Shown in pieces: positions 26,145 through 35,435 of a stretch of DNA of 64,000 bases. Position numbers and translations under genes: made by a program. Source of the stretch: Clostridium thermarum (GTDB lineage Bacteria > Bacillota > Clostridia > Clostridiales > Clostridiaceae); contig NZ_CP040924.1 of the NCBI RefSeq assembly GCF_006351925.1, positions 2,006,001 through 2,070,000 of the forward strand, written 5' to 3'. The notes under the pieces are model-generated. The model was not told the DNA's origin, did not search any database, and saw nothing but the letters and a program-made list of their open reading frames with translations. Position 1 is the first letter of the stretch. Every line of letters starts with the position of its first letter.

Positions 26145-27171
26145 AGATTGCACCTCCAAACACAGCCACAAGCCAAACTGCAGTATAGACTGCCAAGCCA
26201 AATAAGAGCTGTTTCTTAAAGCTAATTGGAGTATCTCCCACTACTTTACCAGTTTGCCCATTTACAATAAATACATGCTCTTTCCCCTTATACTTATTAA
26301 TCAGCAAATATACAGGCAGCATACAATAATCCTCGGTTGTGTCCATAAGCATTACCTGCTTATTTCTCATATTATATGAGGAATAGCCTGATACTGTGGT
26401 CCTAAGCTTGTCCTCAATGTACTTCTCAACCCTTTCTTTCATTACACCTTTTGCCTCACCAGCCTCCACATCATACTTTTCTGCCATAAATCCGGACATA
26501 TAGTGTATTGAGAAATCTGTCAGCGCTGAATAATCATAAGGTTCAATCATGTGCATATATTTATCATCCAATTTTTTTGAGGCATCAACTGGAACCTTTT
26601 TATATAAGGCATTACCCTTTCGAAGAACCCTATAGTAACTGGTCTGGGTATATCTATACTTCCCCTGTGTCCATGATTTTACCCTTGTGCCTTCACCGTC
26701 AATCATACCTTCTGCACGGGTATCAAAGAGCCAAAAAGGTGCATATATACCTGTAATCTTTTCTATTTCTTCTTTCTGTTTAAATTCACTGGGGGCAAAG
26801 ATTCTCTTACCAATCCACTTTTTATACAGGTCTTGGGCCTGAGCCTTGGTTAATTTGAAGGGAATAAGGTTTTTGGGCTTAAATTTACCGGAGAATCTTG
26901 ATCTAATAATAGTTGGATTTTTACAGTATAAGCAGAAGGTAGCTGCAGTTGTATCATCTGCAATTAGCTCTGCACCACAACTTGTACAATGATATGAGTT
27001 TAATTCCGGCTCCTCCTTATCCAGAGAATCTTCTGCTTTTTTATAAACTGCATCAATTTGCTCTTTTGTAAACTCACTGAAGCAATAATGGCACTTCCAG
27101 TGCTGAGAAGGAGGATCGAACTCCAATCCCGCCTTACAATTTAGACATTTATATTCTTTTACTGAACCCAT
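26137..27171 (-). CDS. ydjG: Zinc-ribbon membrane protein, YdjG-like
   Basis: A 344-residue protein with two N-terminal zinc ribbons (YKCLNCKAGLEF...WKCHYCFSEF and YHCTSCGAELI...TFCLYCKNP, about 8-85). A conserved middle domain (IYAPFWLFDTRAEG, TQTSYYRVLRKG) follows, with one C-terminal membrane helix (FGLAVYTAVWLVAVFGG). This matches B. subtilis YdjG, a partner of PspA and YdjH at the membrane. ATG at 27171 preferred over GTG at 27174; AAGGAG is seven bases upstream. It lies 15 bases after the SPFH gene and overlaps the TPM gene. Confidence 0.8.
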   Translation of the reverse strand: MGSVKEYKCLNCKAGLEFDPPSQHWKCHYCFSEFTKEQIDAVYKKAEDSLDKEEPELNSYHCTSCGAELIADDTTAATFCLYCKNPTIIRSRFSGKFKPKNLIPFKLTKAQAQDLYKKWIGKRIFAPSEFKQKEEIEKITGIYAPFWLFDTRAEGMIDGEGTRVKSWTQGKYRYTQTSYYRVLRKGNALYKKVPVDASKKLDDKYMHMIEPYDYSALTDFSIHYMSGFMAEKYDVEAGEAKGVMKERVEKYIEDKLRTTVSGYSSYNMRNKQVMLMDTTEDYCMLPVYLLINKYKGKEHVFIVNGQTGKVVGDTPISFKKQLLFGLAVYTAVWLVAVFGGAIFV

Positions 27172-27186
27172 CACCTTTCTCCTTTT

Positions 27187-28668
27187 CTACATCTTCTTGT
27201 CAAGATCATTAAAAGGATCTCCGCACTTTGGGCAAAATGCCGGTGGTTTTTTAGGATCTTCAGGAGTCCATCCACATTTATCGCACTTGTAAGTAGATGA
27301 TGGTGTTAATTCCGGTCTCTTATTTCCACATTTAAAGCAGAAATTATCCTCATTTACATTACCGCAGGTACACGTCCATTTTTTTAGTTCAGGTTTCTTG
27401 CTGCCACAGTTTGGGCAGAAGTTGCCATCAGTAACAGTCTTTCCACAAGAACATTTCCAAGCTTCTCCTGAGGACTTAGCTTCAGGAACCGGCTTCTTAT
27501 TACCGCACTTTGAGCAGAATAGTGCGTCTGTTGGCATGTTGTTGCCGCAGGTGCATACCCAACCTCCCGCTGCAGGTGTATTTATATTAACCTGAGGATT
27601 GAGGATTTGCTGGTTTGGCATGGCCCCCATGAATCCAGCGGTATTCATTCCCATGGACATACCTGCAAAGCCTAACATTGCTCCTCCCGGGTTAGACCCA
27701 GCTGCTTCTAAGCCAGAGGCAATACTTCCCACCATTCTGGCAGCACGGGCATTTGGATCAAACAAAATTGAATCATTAGCATACTTTTCAAGTAATTGAT
27801 CTGTTTTCTCATCAAAGGATATACCGGCAATACCAACACTTTGAATACAAAAACCTCTTTTATCCAGCCATTCCTTATCGAGTACTTCAGCCATATATTG
27901 ACCTAGTTCCATAGTTCTGCTAGGTATATCTGAAACCAGTACATTATGCATAGACAAAGTAGATAGGGCTGTAGTATAAGCCATTAGGAATTCATTGAGG
28001 TACTGTTCAGCTAAATCAAAAGTAGTTAGTGTAGCCTTGCCTGTTTTTCCACACACTTCATTGTAAAATAATATTGGGTCTACTACTTTTATTGAATAGG
28101 TTCCAAAGGAAGTTACCTTACAAGGTACAATTCTTCCAGGGACCAATACCCTGTCAGTATAAGATACCGGATTTCTTGTGCCAAATCGAATATCTGTAAT
28201 TTCCTGCTTATTTATATATATTACCTTTTGCTTATAGGGAGTAACGCCACCAAATTTAAAACGCTCCCAAGAGTCTTTAAGGGTGTTTTTTATTCCACCA
28301 GATCTCTCTATAGAATTTCTTTCGGTATTATTATAATCCACTATATATTTTTCTTCCTCGGACTTAAAAAAAATAGATGGGGATCGGGAGTTATCTACCT
28401 GAAAATAACCTTCCTCATCGGTAGCAGCTATTACTTTTCCACCATCAACCAATAACATGTAGGTATTAGCTGGTACATGTATAATTGAACCATTGGAAAT
28501 GACATCTTCTGTTCCCTTTCTATTTGAACTTCTAGAATCTCCCCTTCTAACTTGAATACCATAGGTAGCCAAAGTAGATTTATCCATTTGAGCCGGTTCT
28601 ATAACCTCTAACCACTGATCTGCTAAGGTGCCTCCAATAGCTCCGGCTGCTGCCTTAATTACACCCAT
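27187..28668 (-). CDS. ydjI: SPFH-domain protein with four zinc ribbons, YdjI-like
   Basis: A 493-residue protein. Residues about 1-330 form the SPFH/virion-core-like domain of YdjI (IKAAAGAIGGTLADQW start, FGTRNPVSYTDRVLVPGR). A Gly/Met-rich linker (about 330-370) precedes four tandem Cys4 ribbons: WVCTCGN, WKCSCGK, WTCTCGN and YKCDKCGW, each closing with a CxxCGxxxP-like pair. B. subtilis YdjI has fewer, so the ribbon array is expanded. The protein likely assembles as a cytosolic ring or lattice near the membrane and recruits partners. First gene of the set; a PspA gene, normally first, is absent. Confidence 0.82.
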   Translation of the reverse strand: MGVIKAAAGAIGGTLADQWLEVIEPAQMDKSTLATYGIQVRRGDSRSSNRKGTEDVISNGSIIHVPANTYMLLVDGGKVIAATDEEGYFQVDNSRSPSIFFKSEEEKYIVDYNNTERNSIERSGGIKNTLKDSWERFKFGGVTPYKQKVIYINKQEITDIRFGTRNPVSYTDRVLVPGRIVPCKVTSFGTYSIKVVDPILFYNEVCGKTGKATLTTFDLAEQYLNEFLMAYTTALSTLSMHNVLVSDIPSRTMELGQYMAEVLDKEWLDKRGFCIQSVGIAGISFDEKTDQLLEKYANDSILFDPNARAARMVGSIASGLEAAGSNPGGAMLGFAGMSMGMNTAGFMGAMPNQQILNPQVNINTPAAGGWVCTCGNNMPTDALFCSKCGNKKPVPEAKSSGEAWKCSCGKTVTDGNFCPNCGSKKPELKKWTCTCGNVNEDNFCFKCGNKRPELTPSSTYKCDKCGWTPEDPKKPPAFCPKCGDPFNDLDKKM

Positions 28669-28741
28669 ATATCCATCTTCCTTTCATTTTTATACTTTTA
28701 AATATATTCTACCTAAAAGCAGGAAATTCCTTTATAGTGTT

Positions 28742-28786
28742 GTAACAAAAATGCAGCTGCAGGATAATCTTGAAACTGCATTTTAT
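28742..28786 (-). terminator. Terminator of the ABC exporter genes
   Basis: AAAATGCAG and CTGCATTTT pair around a loop that itself contains GCAGCTGC. A T tract follows on the minus strand. Confidence 0.7.
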
Positions 28787-28796
28787 AAGCTTAGTT

Positions 28797-30635
28797 TTAA
28801 GCTTCACCTGTAAGTACATGAATCTCATCATCCATTGGGCTGTAACGTGCTCTTTGATTAGTACAAAGTCTGTAATAATAGCCACCCTTTTTATAAAGCT
28901 CTGCATGGTTCCCCATTTCGATAATCTCACCATGCTTTAGCACTATAATTTTATCTGCATTTCTTATAGTAGATAGCCTGTGAGCAATTACGAGAGTAGT
29001 ACGTTCCCTTGATACATTCTCTATGGTCTTCTGTATCAGTTTCTCTGTGTGGGTGTCTACATTTGAAGTAGCCTCATCTAATATCAATATAGAGGGATTA
29101 TGAGCTAAAGCTCGTGCAAACGAAAGCAACTGCTTTTGCCCCGCTGAAAAGGTGCTCCCCCTTTCCATTACCTTAGACTTAAGTCCATCATCCATACTAT
29201 CTATAAACTCATTGGCGCAGGACATTTCTACCGCTTTTTGCACTATACTGCCATCTATATTATCATTAAGAGTAATATTCTTTTCAATTGTTCCTGAAAA
29301 TAGAAAGACATCTTGAAGCACTACAGCAACATTTCTTCTCAGGTCTTTTGGCCTGATATCATCGACATTAATTCCATCAATTAAAATTTCGCCCTTTTGT
29401 ACTTTATAAAAACCACTAATCAAATTGATAATAGTAGTCTTACCAGCTCCTGTCTCTCCTACAAAGGCTGCTGTTTCTCCCATTTTTATCTTAAAGCACA
29501 CATTCTTTAATATCCAATCCCTGTCGTTATAGGAGAACCAAACATTTTTAAATTCAATATCTCCTTTAATCTTCTCCATAGGAATTCCTGAATCCAAGTC
29601 TTCAGTGTTACCTTCCTGATCCAACAGTTCAAATATTCTATCGGAAGAGACTAGAGCTGACTGAATTGTGGTATAATTATCTGCCAAATCCGAAATTGGA
29701 TTGTAAAATTGCTGAATGTAGGTTACAAAGGCGTATAAAACTCCAATCTCCAAGGTTTGATTGCTGATCCTACCCATACCGTACCAAAGAAGAACTGCCA
29801 CTGATAGATTTTTAAAGATTTCGGAGGCTGGTCTTAGAAAACTATTAAGCCATACTTGGTATTTTGCATTTTCTAAGTAGGCGTTATTTAATTTCTGAAA
29901 TCCCTTTAACTTTTCCTTCTCCGCTCTAAAAATCTGAACTAATCTCATTCCGGATATATTTTCTGCCATATAGCCATTTATTTGTCCTATATATGTTTTC
30001 ATTATCTTAAAATTACTCTCTATTTTGTTATTAAGCTTGAAAACCATCAAAGCCATAAAAGGTAATACACAAAAGGATACTAGAGCAAGCTTTACATTTA
30101 AGGCCAGCATGGCATAGACTATACCAATTAGCAGAAATATATCTTTAAAAAGATTTATAATTACATCTGTGTACATTTCACTTAAGGCTTCTATGTCATT
30201 AGTTGCCCTGGTTATCAATCTACCAGAGGAAGTCTTATCAAGGTATGAAAGCGGCATCAATTGTATAAGTCTGAACACTCTCCTCCTTAGGCCACTCATA
30301 ATTTCTTGTGCAGCTTTATTAATCAAATTTACTTGAGTAATAGAAAGTAATCCACTGATACTTACAACAAGAAAATATATAATTCCCATGGATGTTATAG
30401 AATATAGGCCCTTGGAGGGAAGGCCCTTTATTAGAAAATCGTCGATTACAAGCTTTAGTATATATGGTTTCACCAAGGTAGCTCCGTTTACTAAAATTAC
30501 ACATAGGGCCGATAAGGCAATAAGTTTCCAAAATGGCAAAGCTAGTTGTAAAAGTCTGATAAGGTTTTTAACTCTCGGACGCTTCGAAGATGAATTTGTT
30601 ATTTTGGTCTTTTGACTGTTCTTCATAAATTTCAT
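28797..30635 (-). CDS. ABC exporter half-transporter, consensus-site subunit (BmrD/LmrD-like)
   Basis: A 612-residue fusion of a six-helix membrane domain (about 40-340) and an ATPase. Walker A GETGAGKTT, Q-loop VLQDVFLFSG, the variant signature FSAGQKQLLSFARA, Walker B ILILDEATSNVD with the catalytic Glu, and H-loop IAHRLSTI are present. It pairs with the upstream gene, which has the degenerate ATP site, as in BmrCD, LmrCD and TM287/288. The ATG at 30635 follows GGAGAGGGGGG and overlaps the end of the upstream gene by 68 bases, so the subunits are translated together. Substrate unknown; probably drugs or lipids. Confidence 0.9.
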   Translation of the reverse strand: MKFMKNSQKTKITNSSSKRPRVKNLIRLLQLALPFWKLIALSALCVILVNGATLVKPYILKLVIDDFLIKGLPSKGLYSITSMGIIYFLVVSISGLLSITQVNLINKAAQEIMSGLRRRVFRLIQLMPLSYLDKTSSGRLITRATNDIEALSEMYTDVIINLFKDIFLLIGIVYAMLALNVKLALVSFCVLPFMALMVFKLNNKIESNFKIMKTYIGQINGYMAENISGMRLVQIFRAEKEKLKGFQKLNNAYLENAKYQVWLNSFLRPASEIFKNLSVAVLLWYGMGRISNQTLEIGVLYAFVTYIQQFYNPISDLADNYTTIQSALVSSDRIFELLDQEGNTEDLDSGIPMEKIKGDIEFKNVWFSYNDRDWILKNVCFKIKMGETAAFVGETGAGKTTIINLISGFYKVQKGEILIDGINVDDIRPKDLRRNVAVVLQDVFLFSGTIEKNITLNDNIDGSIVQKAVEMSCANEFIDSMDDGLKSKVMERGSTFSAGQKQLLSFARALAHNPSILILDEATSNVDTHTEKLIQKTIENVSRERTTLVIAHRLSTIRNADKIIVLKHGEIIEMGNHAELYKKGGYYYRLCTNQRARYSPMDDEIHVLTGEA

Positions 30636-32331
30636 AGTATAGCCCCCTCTCCTCCAACAATTGTTGGTGTGTCCCACATTCACAGATTCTCCCCTTATCC
30701 ATAACGACAATTAAATCCGCATTTTTAACAGAGGAAATCTTATGTGCTATAATAATAGCAGTTTTATCTTTTCTCACTTTGGCAAAGTTACTTAGAATTT
30801 GTGCCTCTGTTATGGTGTCAACAGCTGATAGGGAATCATCTAAAATCAGTATCGGTGGGTTCTTTATAAAGGCTCTAGCCATAGAAACTCTTTGCTTTTG
30901 ACCACCGGATAGGTTCACTCCTCGTTCGCCTAACATTGTATCAAAGCCGTTGCTAAAGCCCATGATACTATCATAGATGCAGCTGGCCTTAGCTGCAGCT
31001 TCGATGTCCTTGTCACTGAAGATGTCTTTAAAAAATGTTATATTATCTTTTATTGAGGCTGAAAACAAAAAATTATCTTGAGGTACATAACCAAAGCCTT
31101 CTCTTAAAGTTTCCAAAGAATAATCATTAATATCTATACCATCAATTACAATTTTTCCGGAGTCAACATTATAAAGCTTTAACAGTAGATTGGCCAAAGT
31201 ACTCTTTCCAGAGCCCGTGCGTCCAATAATTCCTAAAGTACTTCCTTTTTTAATATTTAAATTTATATTTTCCAAAGCTTTAACTTCCGTGGCGGGATAG
31301 GAAAATTCTAAATTTTTTATATAAATTTCACCTTTTATGGGAGTATTGACAGATGCCTGTCCGTCTTTAACGGCAGGTTCTGCATTAAATATCTCTTGTA
31401 ATCTTTTATAGGAGGCAGCACCTCTTTGGAATATATTTATCACTCTCCCTATGGAGTTTATAGGACCCATAATCATTGTTAAATAGGTATTAAAAGCTAT
31501 GAAATCGCCCACTGAAATTGTTCCATTTTGCACCATATTTCCACCGATAATTAAATTAAGGGCAAAACTTATACTAAAACATATTTCTATCATGGGGGAT
31601 AGCAGAGAAGATGCCTTAACCATACTAAGATTGGCATCCATCATTTCCTTATTCAGCCTTTCGAAATTTTCTACTTCATAATCTTCTTGTACATAGGCCT
31701 TTATAACACGGATCCCATATATATTTTCCTGAACCCTGTCAGATATGGCTCCAAAGCCTTCTTGAACTCTTTTGAAGCGCCTTCGGATTTCAGCTCCTAT
31801 TTTTATCATAAAGACAACAATTACCGGTATGGGCAGTAAAGAAATAAGAGTAAGTTTCCAATTAACTGCTTGGATCATGGAATATATAGAAGTACTGCAC
31901 AATACGGTACCGTTGATAGACATGGCCATAGCGGGACCAAAACTCATTCTTATGGCACCAATGTCATTAATGGCATAGGCGATTAAATCTCCGGTTTTTC
32001 TATTGTTATAAAATTCCGGTGACAACAATTGCAAGTGCTTAAATAATTCTTCCCTTAATAAGCATTCCAGATTACGGTTATTTCTCATTACTAAGTTTCT
32101 CCAAATATAAGTACATCCAAAGCTAAGAGCGGCAACCAGCATAATATATAAAATATTTCTTTTTACATCTTCCAAGTTAAAATTGCTGGTTTTTAAAATA
32201 TCTATGGTAGAACCCAAAAGCTTAGGAAATATTGAAGCAATATAAGAAGCTGAAAACATAAAACAAAGCCCCAAGGCATAAGATAGTTTATTTTGAATTA
32301 TAAAATCAATAATTATATTTTTTTTCTTCAT
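30568..32331 (-). CDS. ABC exporter half-transporter, degenerate-site subunit (BmrC/LmrC-like)
   Basis: A 587-residue membrane-ATPase fusion. Walker A GRTGSGKST and a canonical signature LSGGQKQRVSMARA are intact, but Walker B reads ILILDDSLSAVD with Asp in place of the catalytic Glu, the usual mark of the inactive half in heterodimeric exporters. The next gene supplies the complementary features. ATG at 32331 with GAGGAG seven bases upstream is preferred to the outer start at 32346. It begins 48 bases after the LacI-type gene on the same strand with no terminator visible, so the regulator may head the operon. Confidence 0.9.
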   Translation of the reverse strand: MKKKNIIIDFIIQNKLSYALGLCFMFSASYIASIFPKLLGSTIDILKTSNFNLEDVKRNILYIMLVAALSFGCTYIWRNLVMRNNRNLECLLREELFKHLQLLSPEFYNNRKTGDLIAYAINDIGAIRMSFGPAMAMSINGTVLCSTSIYSMIQAVNWKLTLISLLPIPVIVVFMIKIGAEIRRRFKRVQEGFGAISDRVQENIYGIRVIKAYVQEDYEVENFERLNKEMMDANLSMVKASSLLSPMIEICFSISFALNLIIGGNMVQNGTISVGDFIAFNTYLTMIMGPINSIGRVINIFQRGAASYKRLQEIFNAEPAVKDGQASVNTPIKGEIYIKNLEFSYPATEVKALENINLNIKKGSTLGIIGRTGSGKSTLANLLLKLYNVDSGKIVIDGIDINDYSLETLREGFGYVPQDNFLFSASIKDNITFFKDIFSDKDIEAAAKASCIYDSIMGFSNGFDTMLGERGVNLSGGQKQRVSMARAFIKNPPILILDDSLSAVDTITEAQILSNFAKVRKDKTAIIIAHKISSVKNADLIVVMDKGRICECGTHQQLLEERGLYYEIYEEQSKDQNNKFIFEASES

Positions 32332-32379
32332 ATCAAGTCTCCTCATGAATTTTTGTCAAATATGCGAAACTTTCTTCAT

Positions 32380-33369
32380 CTATAACGATGCCACTGAATC
32401 ACGCTCAACTATTGTCCCATTAATTGTAATATTCTCGTAGGGCTTATAGGGATGGTTGATTCTCTTTATTAGCAGTTCCACTGCAGCCTCACAGGAATAT
32501 TCAATATGGAAGTCCAAAGTAGTCAGGGCCGGGATAGATATGGCAGACATTTCCGAGTTTCCGCTGCCAATTACGGATATATCCTTGGGAACACTTATTC
32601 CTCTTTCGTAAAGAAATTTTATAAGTTTAATGGCTACCAAATCCCATTGACAAATAATAGCTGTTGGTCTCTCGTTATAGTATATAAGCCGGTCTAATCT
32701 TTCCTCAAAAGCATCCTCAATGTCCAGGAAGAACTCTTCATTTATGGATAAATTATAGTCCTCTAAAGCCGAAGTAATCCCCAGAAGTTTCTCCCTATTT
32801 TTAAAACTCTTGGTATTACCAAGAAATCCGATACGCTTATGACCTTTGCATATCAAGTACTCACATTGCTTGTAGCCACCATTATTAAAATTAAACCACA
32901 CACTATCATAGTTAAAGGATGGTGAATAACCGGTGTAAAATACTGAATTTTTAATTTTCTGGTTTAAGAAATTGACGTATTCATCATCAAATCTGCCTAT
33001 GTAAATAATGCCATCAAAGTTATGTCCCTTAGCTAATTTGTGAGGTAGATAAAGCTTTTGCTGATTTTCTCTTTCAACAAATTCTACACTATATTCTGCA
33101 CCAAACTTCTGCAGTGCTTTCTCAATTCCTTGAACCTTATAACTAAAGTTACTGTTATCCTGCACATAGGGTCTTTGGTGAAGAACCAAAATATTGATGT
33201 CTTCTTTATTTTTGTTTTTGACGTAGCCCATTTCCTTAGCTTTAGCAATTATCTTACTCCTTAGGTCTTCGCTGACACCCGCTTGTCCTGTAAGTGCCCT
33301 GCTAACAGAAATTGCTGAGATACCAAGGGCTTCAGCAATATCGTTTATTGTTATCTTTGCGTTTCTCAT
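32380..33369 (-). CDS. LacI/GalR-family transcriptional regulator
   Basis: A 329-residue regulator. The N-terminal helix-turn-helix and hinge read ITINDIAEALGISAISVSRALTG, then a periplasmic-binding-like sensor domain with the family's KGHKRIGFLGN and ISVIGSGNSEMS motifs (NSE in place of the usual DN). The ATG at 33369 lies five bases after GAGGTGA. Ligands of this family are usually sugars; here the nearest co-directional genes are an ABC exporter, an uncommon partner. Three CGTTAT repeats at exact 23-base intervals just upstream are likely operators, suggesting autoregulation and control of the divergent gene. Confidence 0.88.
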   Translation of the reverse strand: MRNAKITINDIAEALGISAISVSRALTGQAGVSEDLRSKIIAKAKEMGYVKNKNKEDINILVLHQRPYVQDNSNFSYKVQGIEKALQKFGAEYSVEFVERENQQKLYLPHKLAKGHNFDGIIYIGRFDDEYVNFLNQKIKNSVFYTGYSPSFNYDSVWFNFNNGGYKQCEYLICKGHKRIGFLGNTKSFKNREKLLGITSALEDYNLSINEEFFLDIEDAFEERLDRLIYYNERPTAIICQWDLVAIKLIKFLYERGISVPKDISVIGSGNSEMSAISIPALTTLDFHIEYSCEAAVELLIKRINHPYKPYENITINGTIVERDSVASL

Positions 33370-33390
33370 AGTTTTCACCTCTAGATAGAT

Positions 33391-33449
33391 TATACGTTAT
33401 AGAAAGTTATTTTACAACGTTATGTAATATAGTTTTTTATCGTTATAGT
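33391..33449. promoter_or_regulatory. Three phased CGTTAT repeats, probable operators of the LacI-type regulator
   Basis: CGTTAT occurs at 33395, 33418 and 33441, each 23 bases apart, within TATACGTTATAG, ACAACGTTATGT and TTATCGTTATAG. The middle copy lies in a dyad TTACA-ACGTTA-TGTAA. LacI-family operators often centre on CG, and the site lies in the divergent intergenic region, 20-80 bases from the regulator's start. Confidence 0.5.
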
Positions 33450-33538
33450 ATAACTAATCCTAGAGGGTATATTTAGTTTAATAAAGGATATTATATAAGG
33501 AGAATGAGTTTAATACTTAAAATGGGAGGTTATAGAAT

Positions 33539-33754
33539 ATGGTTCATAGAAGTCATGTGGATATTGAAAAGATAAATAAGTTACCAAAAGGTAGAGCCTT
33601 CGAGTATAAAGATGTTGTACAAGATGATTTCCCTATAGATGAGCGTGCAGAAGACGGAAAAATTTTTAATTCCGAAGTTGAGAACGGAGTATTTAGTAAT
33701 GTCATAGTATCCAATGAAAGAGCTCATACTACGGTAAAATATAAGAAGATATAA
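33539..33754 (+). CDS. Hypothetical small acidic protein
   Basis: A 71-residue, highly polar protein (FEYKDVVQDDFPIDERAEDGKIF) without hydrophobic segments, starting at ATG with GGGAGG ten bases upstream. I do not recognise it. It is divergent from the LacI-type gene and shares its operator-containing region, so it may be controlled by that regulator. A strong terminator follows about 100 bases downstream. Confidence 0.55.
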   Translation: MVHRSHVDIEKINKLPKGRAFEYKDVVQDDFPIDERAEDGKIFNSEVENGVFSNVIVSNERAHTTVKYKKI

Positions 33755-33853
33755 ATAAAAAATTTAGTAACAGAATAAGTATGTATGAAATTTTATCTAG
33801 AAGGTTCTCTTGTTTTAGGTGTCTTTAAAAATGAGATTTCGGCTGAACTTTAT

Positions 33854-33905
33854 GGGGCTGTGGCATTAACGATTAAAAATCCCTAATGCCACAGCCCCTT
33901 TTTTC
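33854..33905 (+). terminator. Strong rho-independent terminator
   Basis: GGGGCTGTGGCATTA pairs perfectly with TAATGCCACAGCCCC (15 bases), followed by TTTTTT. It ends the transcript of the small acidic protein. Confidence 0.9.
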
Positions 33906-34104
33906 CTTATAATCACAAAATTCAACTTGACACAATTAAATCATAGATTTAAAATAATGACAATCTGTCATGTGACAGGTTGTTAGTAATAAGGATATGA
34001 AGCAATTTTCTAAGTGCACTATCAAAAATCAATGTATAAATTGGCTTCTTTAATATATAGATACTGACAAATTAGACCTGCAATCCTAATATAAGGAACA
34101 TATC

Positions 34105-34353
34105 ATGCAGGAATATAAAAAAAGTTAAACATTTTAAAGCGTGGAATGTTAATAGACAAGCCATTGAAAGATAAAAAATGAAACTGAAAGTATTGCTTTT
34201 GATGATATAATAGGATATGAGTTTAAAACAATCCTTAATAATGATTATTATAAAGCGAACAGGGGCTTTTTTACCCAAAATGGTAATCCTAGCATCATGA
34301 TTGACAGATATAATAATACTGGCAAAGATAGTGGCTATAAAGTATCCTGCTGA
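34105..34353 (+). pseudogene. Possible decayed coding remnant
   Basis: The 640-base gap before degV contains a plus-strand stretch that reads as protein only if two frameshifts at A-runs (near 34118 and 34175) are bridged: MQEYKK, then LNILKRGMLIDKPLKD, then NETESIAFDDIIGYEF and ILNNDYYKANRGFFTQNG, ending at TGA 34351-34353. The composition looks coding, and the last part faintly recalls FtsX-type permease extracellular domains. There is no intact frame or ribosome site. The rest of the gap (33906-34100) shows nothing clear. Confidence 0.35.
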
Positions 34354-34394
34354 AGCTTTAAGAGAAGAATAAACTAAATAAGAATGGAGTGAGT

Positions 34395-35249
34395 ATGTTG
34401 AGTAAAGTAATTCTCAGCGCTGACACAACCTGTGACCTTGGTGAGGTTTTAAAAGAAAAGTACAGCATCAGTTATTATCCGCTTCATGTCATTTTAGGTG
34501 ATAAACAGTTTCAAGATGGCGTAGACATAACCCCCGACAAAATTTATGAAACATATAACGAGAAGCGTATTTTACCAAAAACTGCTGCTGTAAACCCTGA
34601 TGAATATTACAAGTATTTTAAGAAGTGGACAGATGAAGGTTATGAAGTAATTCATGTAAACCTTGGCTCCGGCATATCCTCACCCTATCAAAACAGCTGT
34701 ATAGCAGCAGAAGAATTAAAAAACGTTTATACCATTGATTCACAAAATTTATCTACCGGAACAGGACTACTTGTACTGGAAGCTGCCGATAGAATTGCAC
34801 AGGGCATGCCTGCTGCTCAAATTCAGGAGGAAATAAATACTTTACGAACAAAAGTCCATGCAAGCTTTGTGCTAGACAGTCTCACTTTTCTTGCTGCTGG
34901 CGGCAGATGTTCTGCACTAACGGCCTTTGGTGCCAATATATTAAACATAAAGCCCTGTATCGAAGTGGATAATACCAGCGGAAGAATGGGTGTTGGAAAG
35001 AAATATCGTGGCTCTCTTGATAAAGTACTAAAGCATTATACCGAAGATAAGCTTAAGGACCGTACCGATTTAAAGCTGGATAGAGTCTTTATCACCCACT
35101 CAGGCATATCTGATGAACGGATTGAACTTGTTAAAAACACTATCAAAGAGCTTGCGGATTTTAAGGAAATATTAGTAACCCGAGCAGGATGTACAATTTC
35201 TTCCCACTGCGGCCCCAACACACTTGGTGTCCTATTTATGACAAAATAG
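34395..35249 (+). CDS. DegV family fatty-acid-binding protein
   Basis: A 284-residue DegV protein: VILSADTTCDLGEVL at the N-terminus, the PKTAAVNPDEYYKYF segment, LGSGISSPYQNS and IDSQNLSTGTGLLV motifs of the first domain, and TFLAAGGRCSALTAFGANILNIKP of the second. These proteins bind fatty acids; some (FakB) present them to the kinase FakA, whose gene is not adjacent. ATG at 34395 with GGAG five bases upstream. Single gene. Confidence 0.93.
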   Translation: MLSKVILSADTTCDLGEVLKEKYSISYYPLHVILGDKQFQDGVDITPDKIYETYNEKRILPKTAAVNPDEYYKYFKKWTDEGYEVIHVNLGSGISSPYQNSCIAAEELKNVYTIDSQNLSTGTGLLVLEAADRIAQGMPAAQIQEEINTLRTKVHASFVLDSLTFLAAGGRCSALTAFGANILNIKPCIEVDNTSGRMGVGKKYRGSLDKVLKHYTEDKLKDRTDLKLDRVFITHSGISDERIELVKNTIKELADFKEILVTRAGCTISSHCGPNTLGVLFMTK

Positions 35250-35389
35250 CCATTATATATCATATATTATAAAATCAAAAACCTTGGTTTATCTATTTAT
35301 GATAGACAAGCCAAGTATGGAAGATGCTGAATGCACGGGATTACGCTGAAGGAATGTCATTGTTAATAACTGAAATATTTTAACCTTGA

Positions 35390-35428
35390 AAAAAAAGAGC
35401 TGTCGCTCTTTTTTAGTGCGACAGCTCT
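35390..35428 (-). terminator. Terminator of the SPOCS-like gene
   Basis: AGAGCTGTCGC pairs with GCGACAGCTCT around an AT-rich loop. On the minus strand it is followed by TTTTTTTT. Confidence 0.85.
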
Positions 35429-35435
35429 ATATCAT

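Noticed and set aside
35283..35318. Hairpin CTTGGTTTATCTAT / ATAGACAAGCCAAG after degV
   Set aside because: Imperfect stem without a T tract on either strand; too weak to call a terminator, though it may be one.
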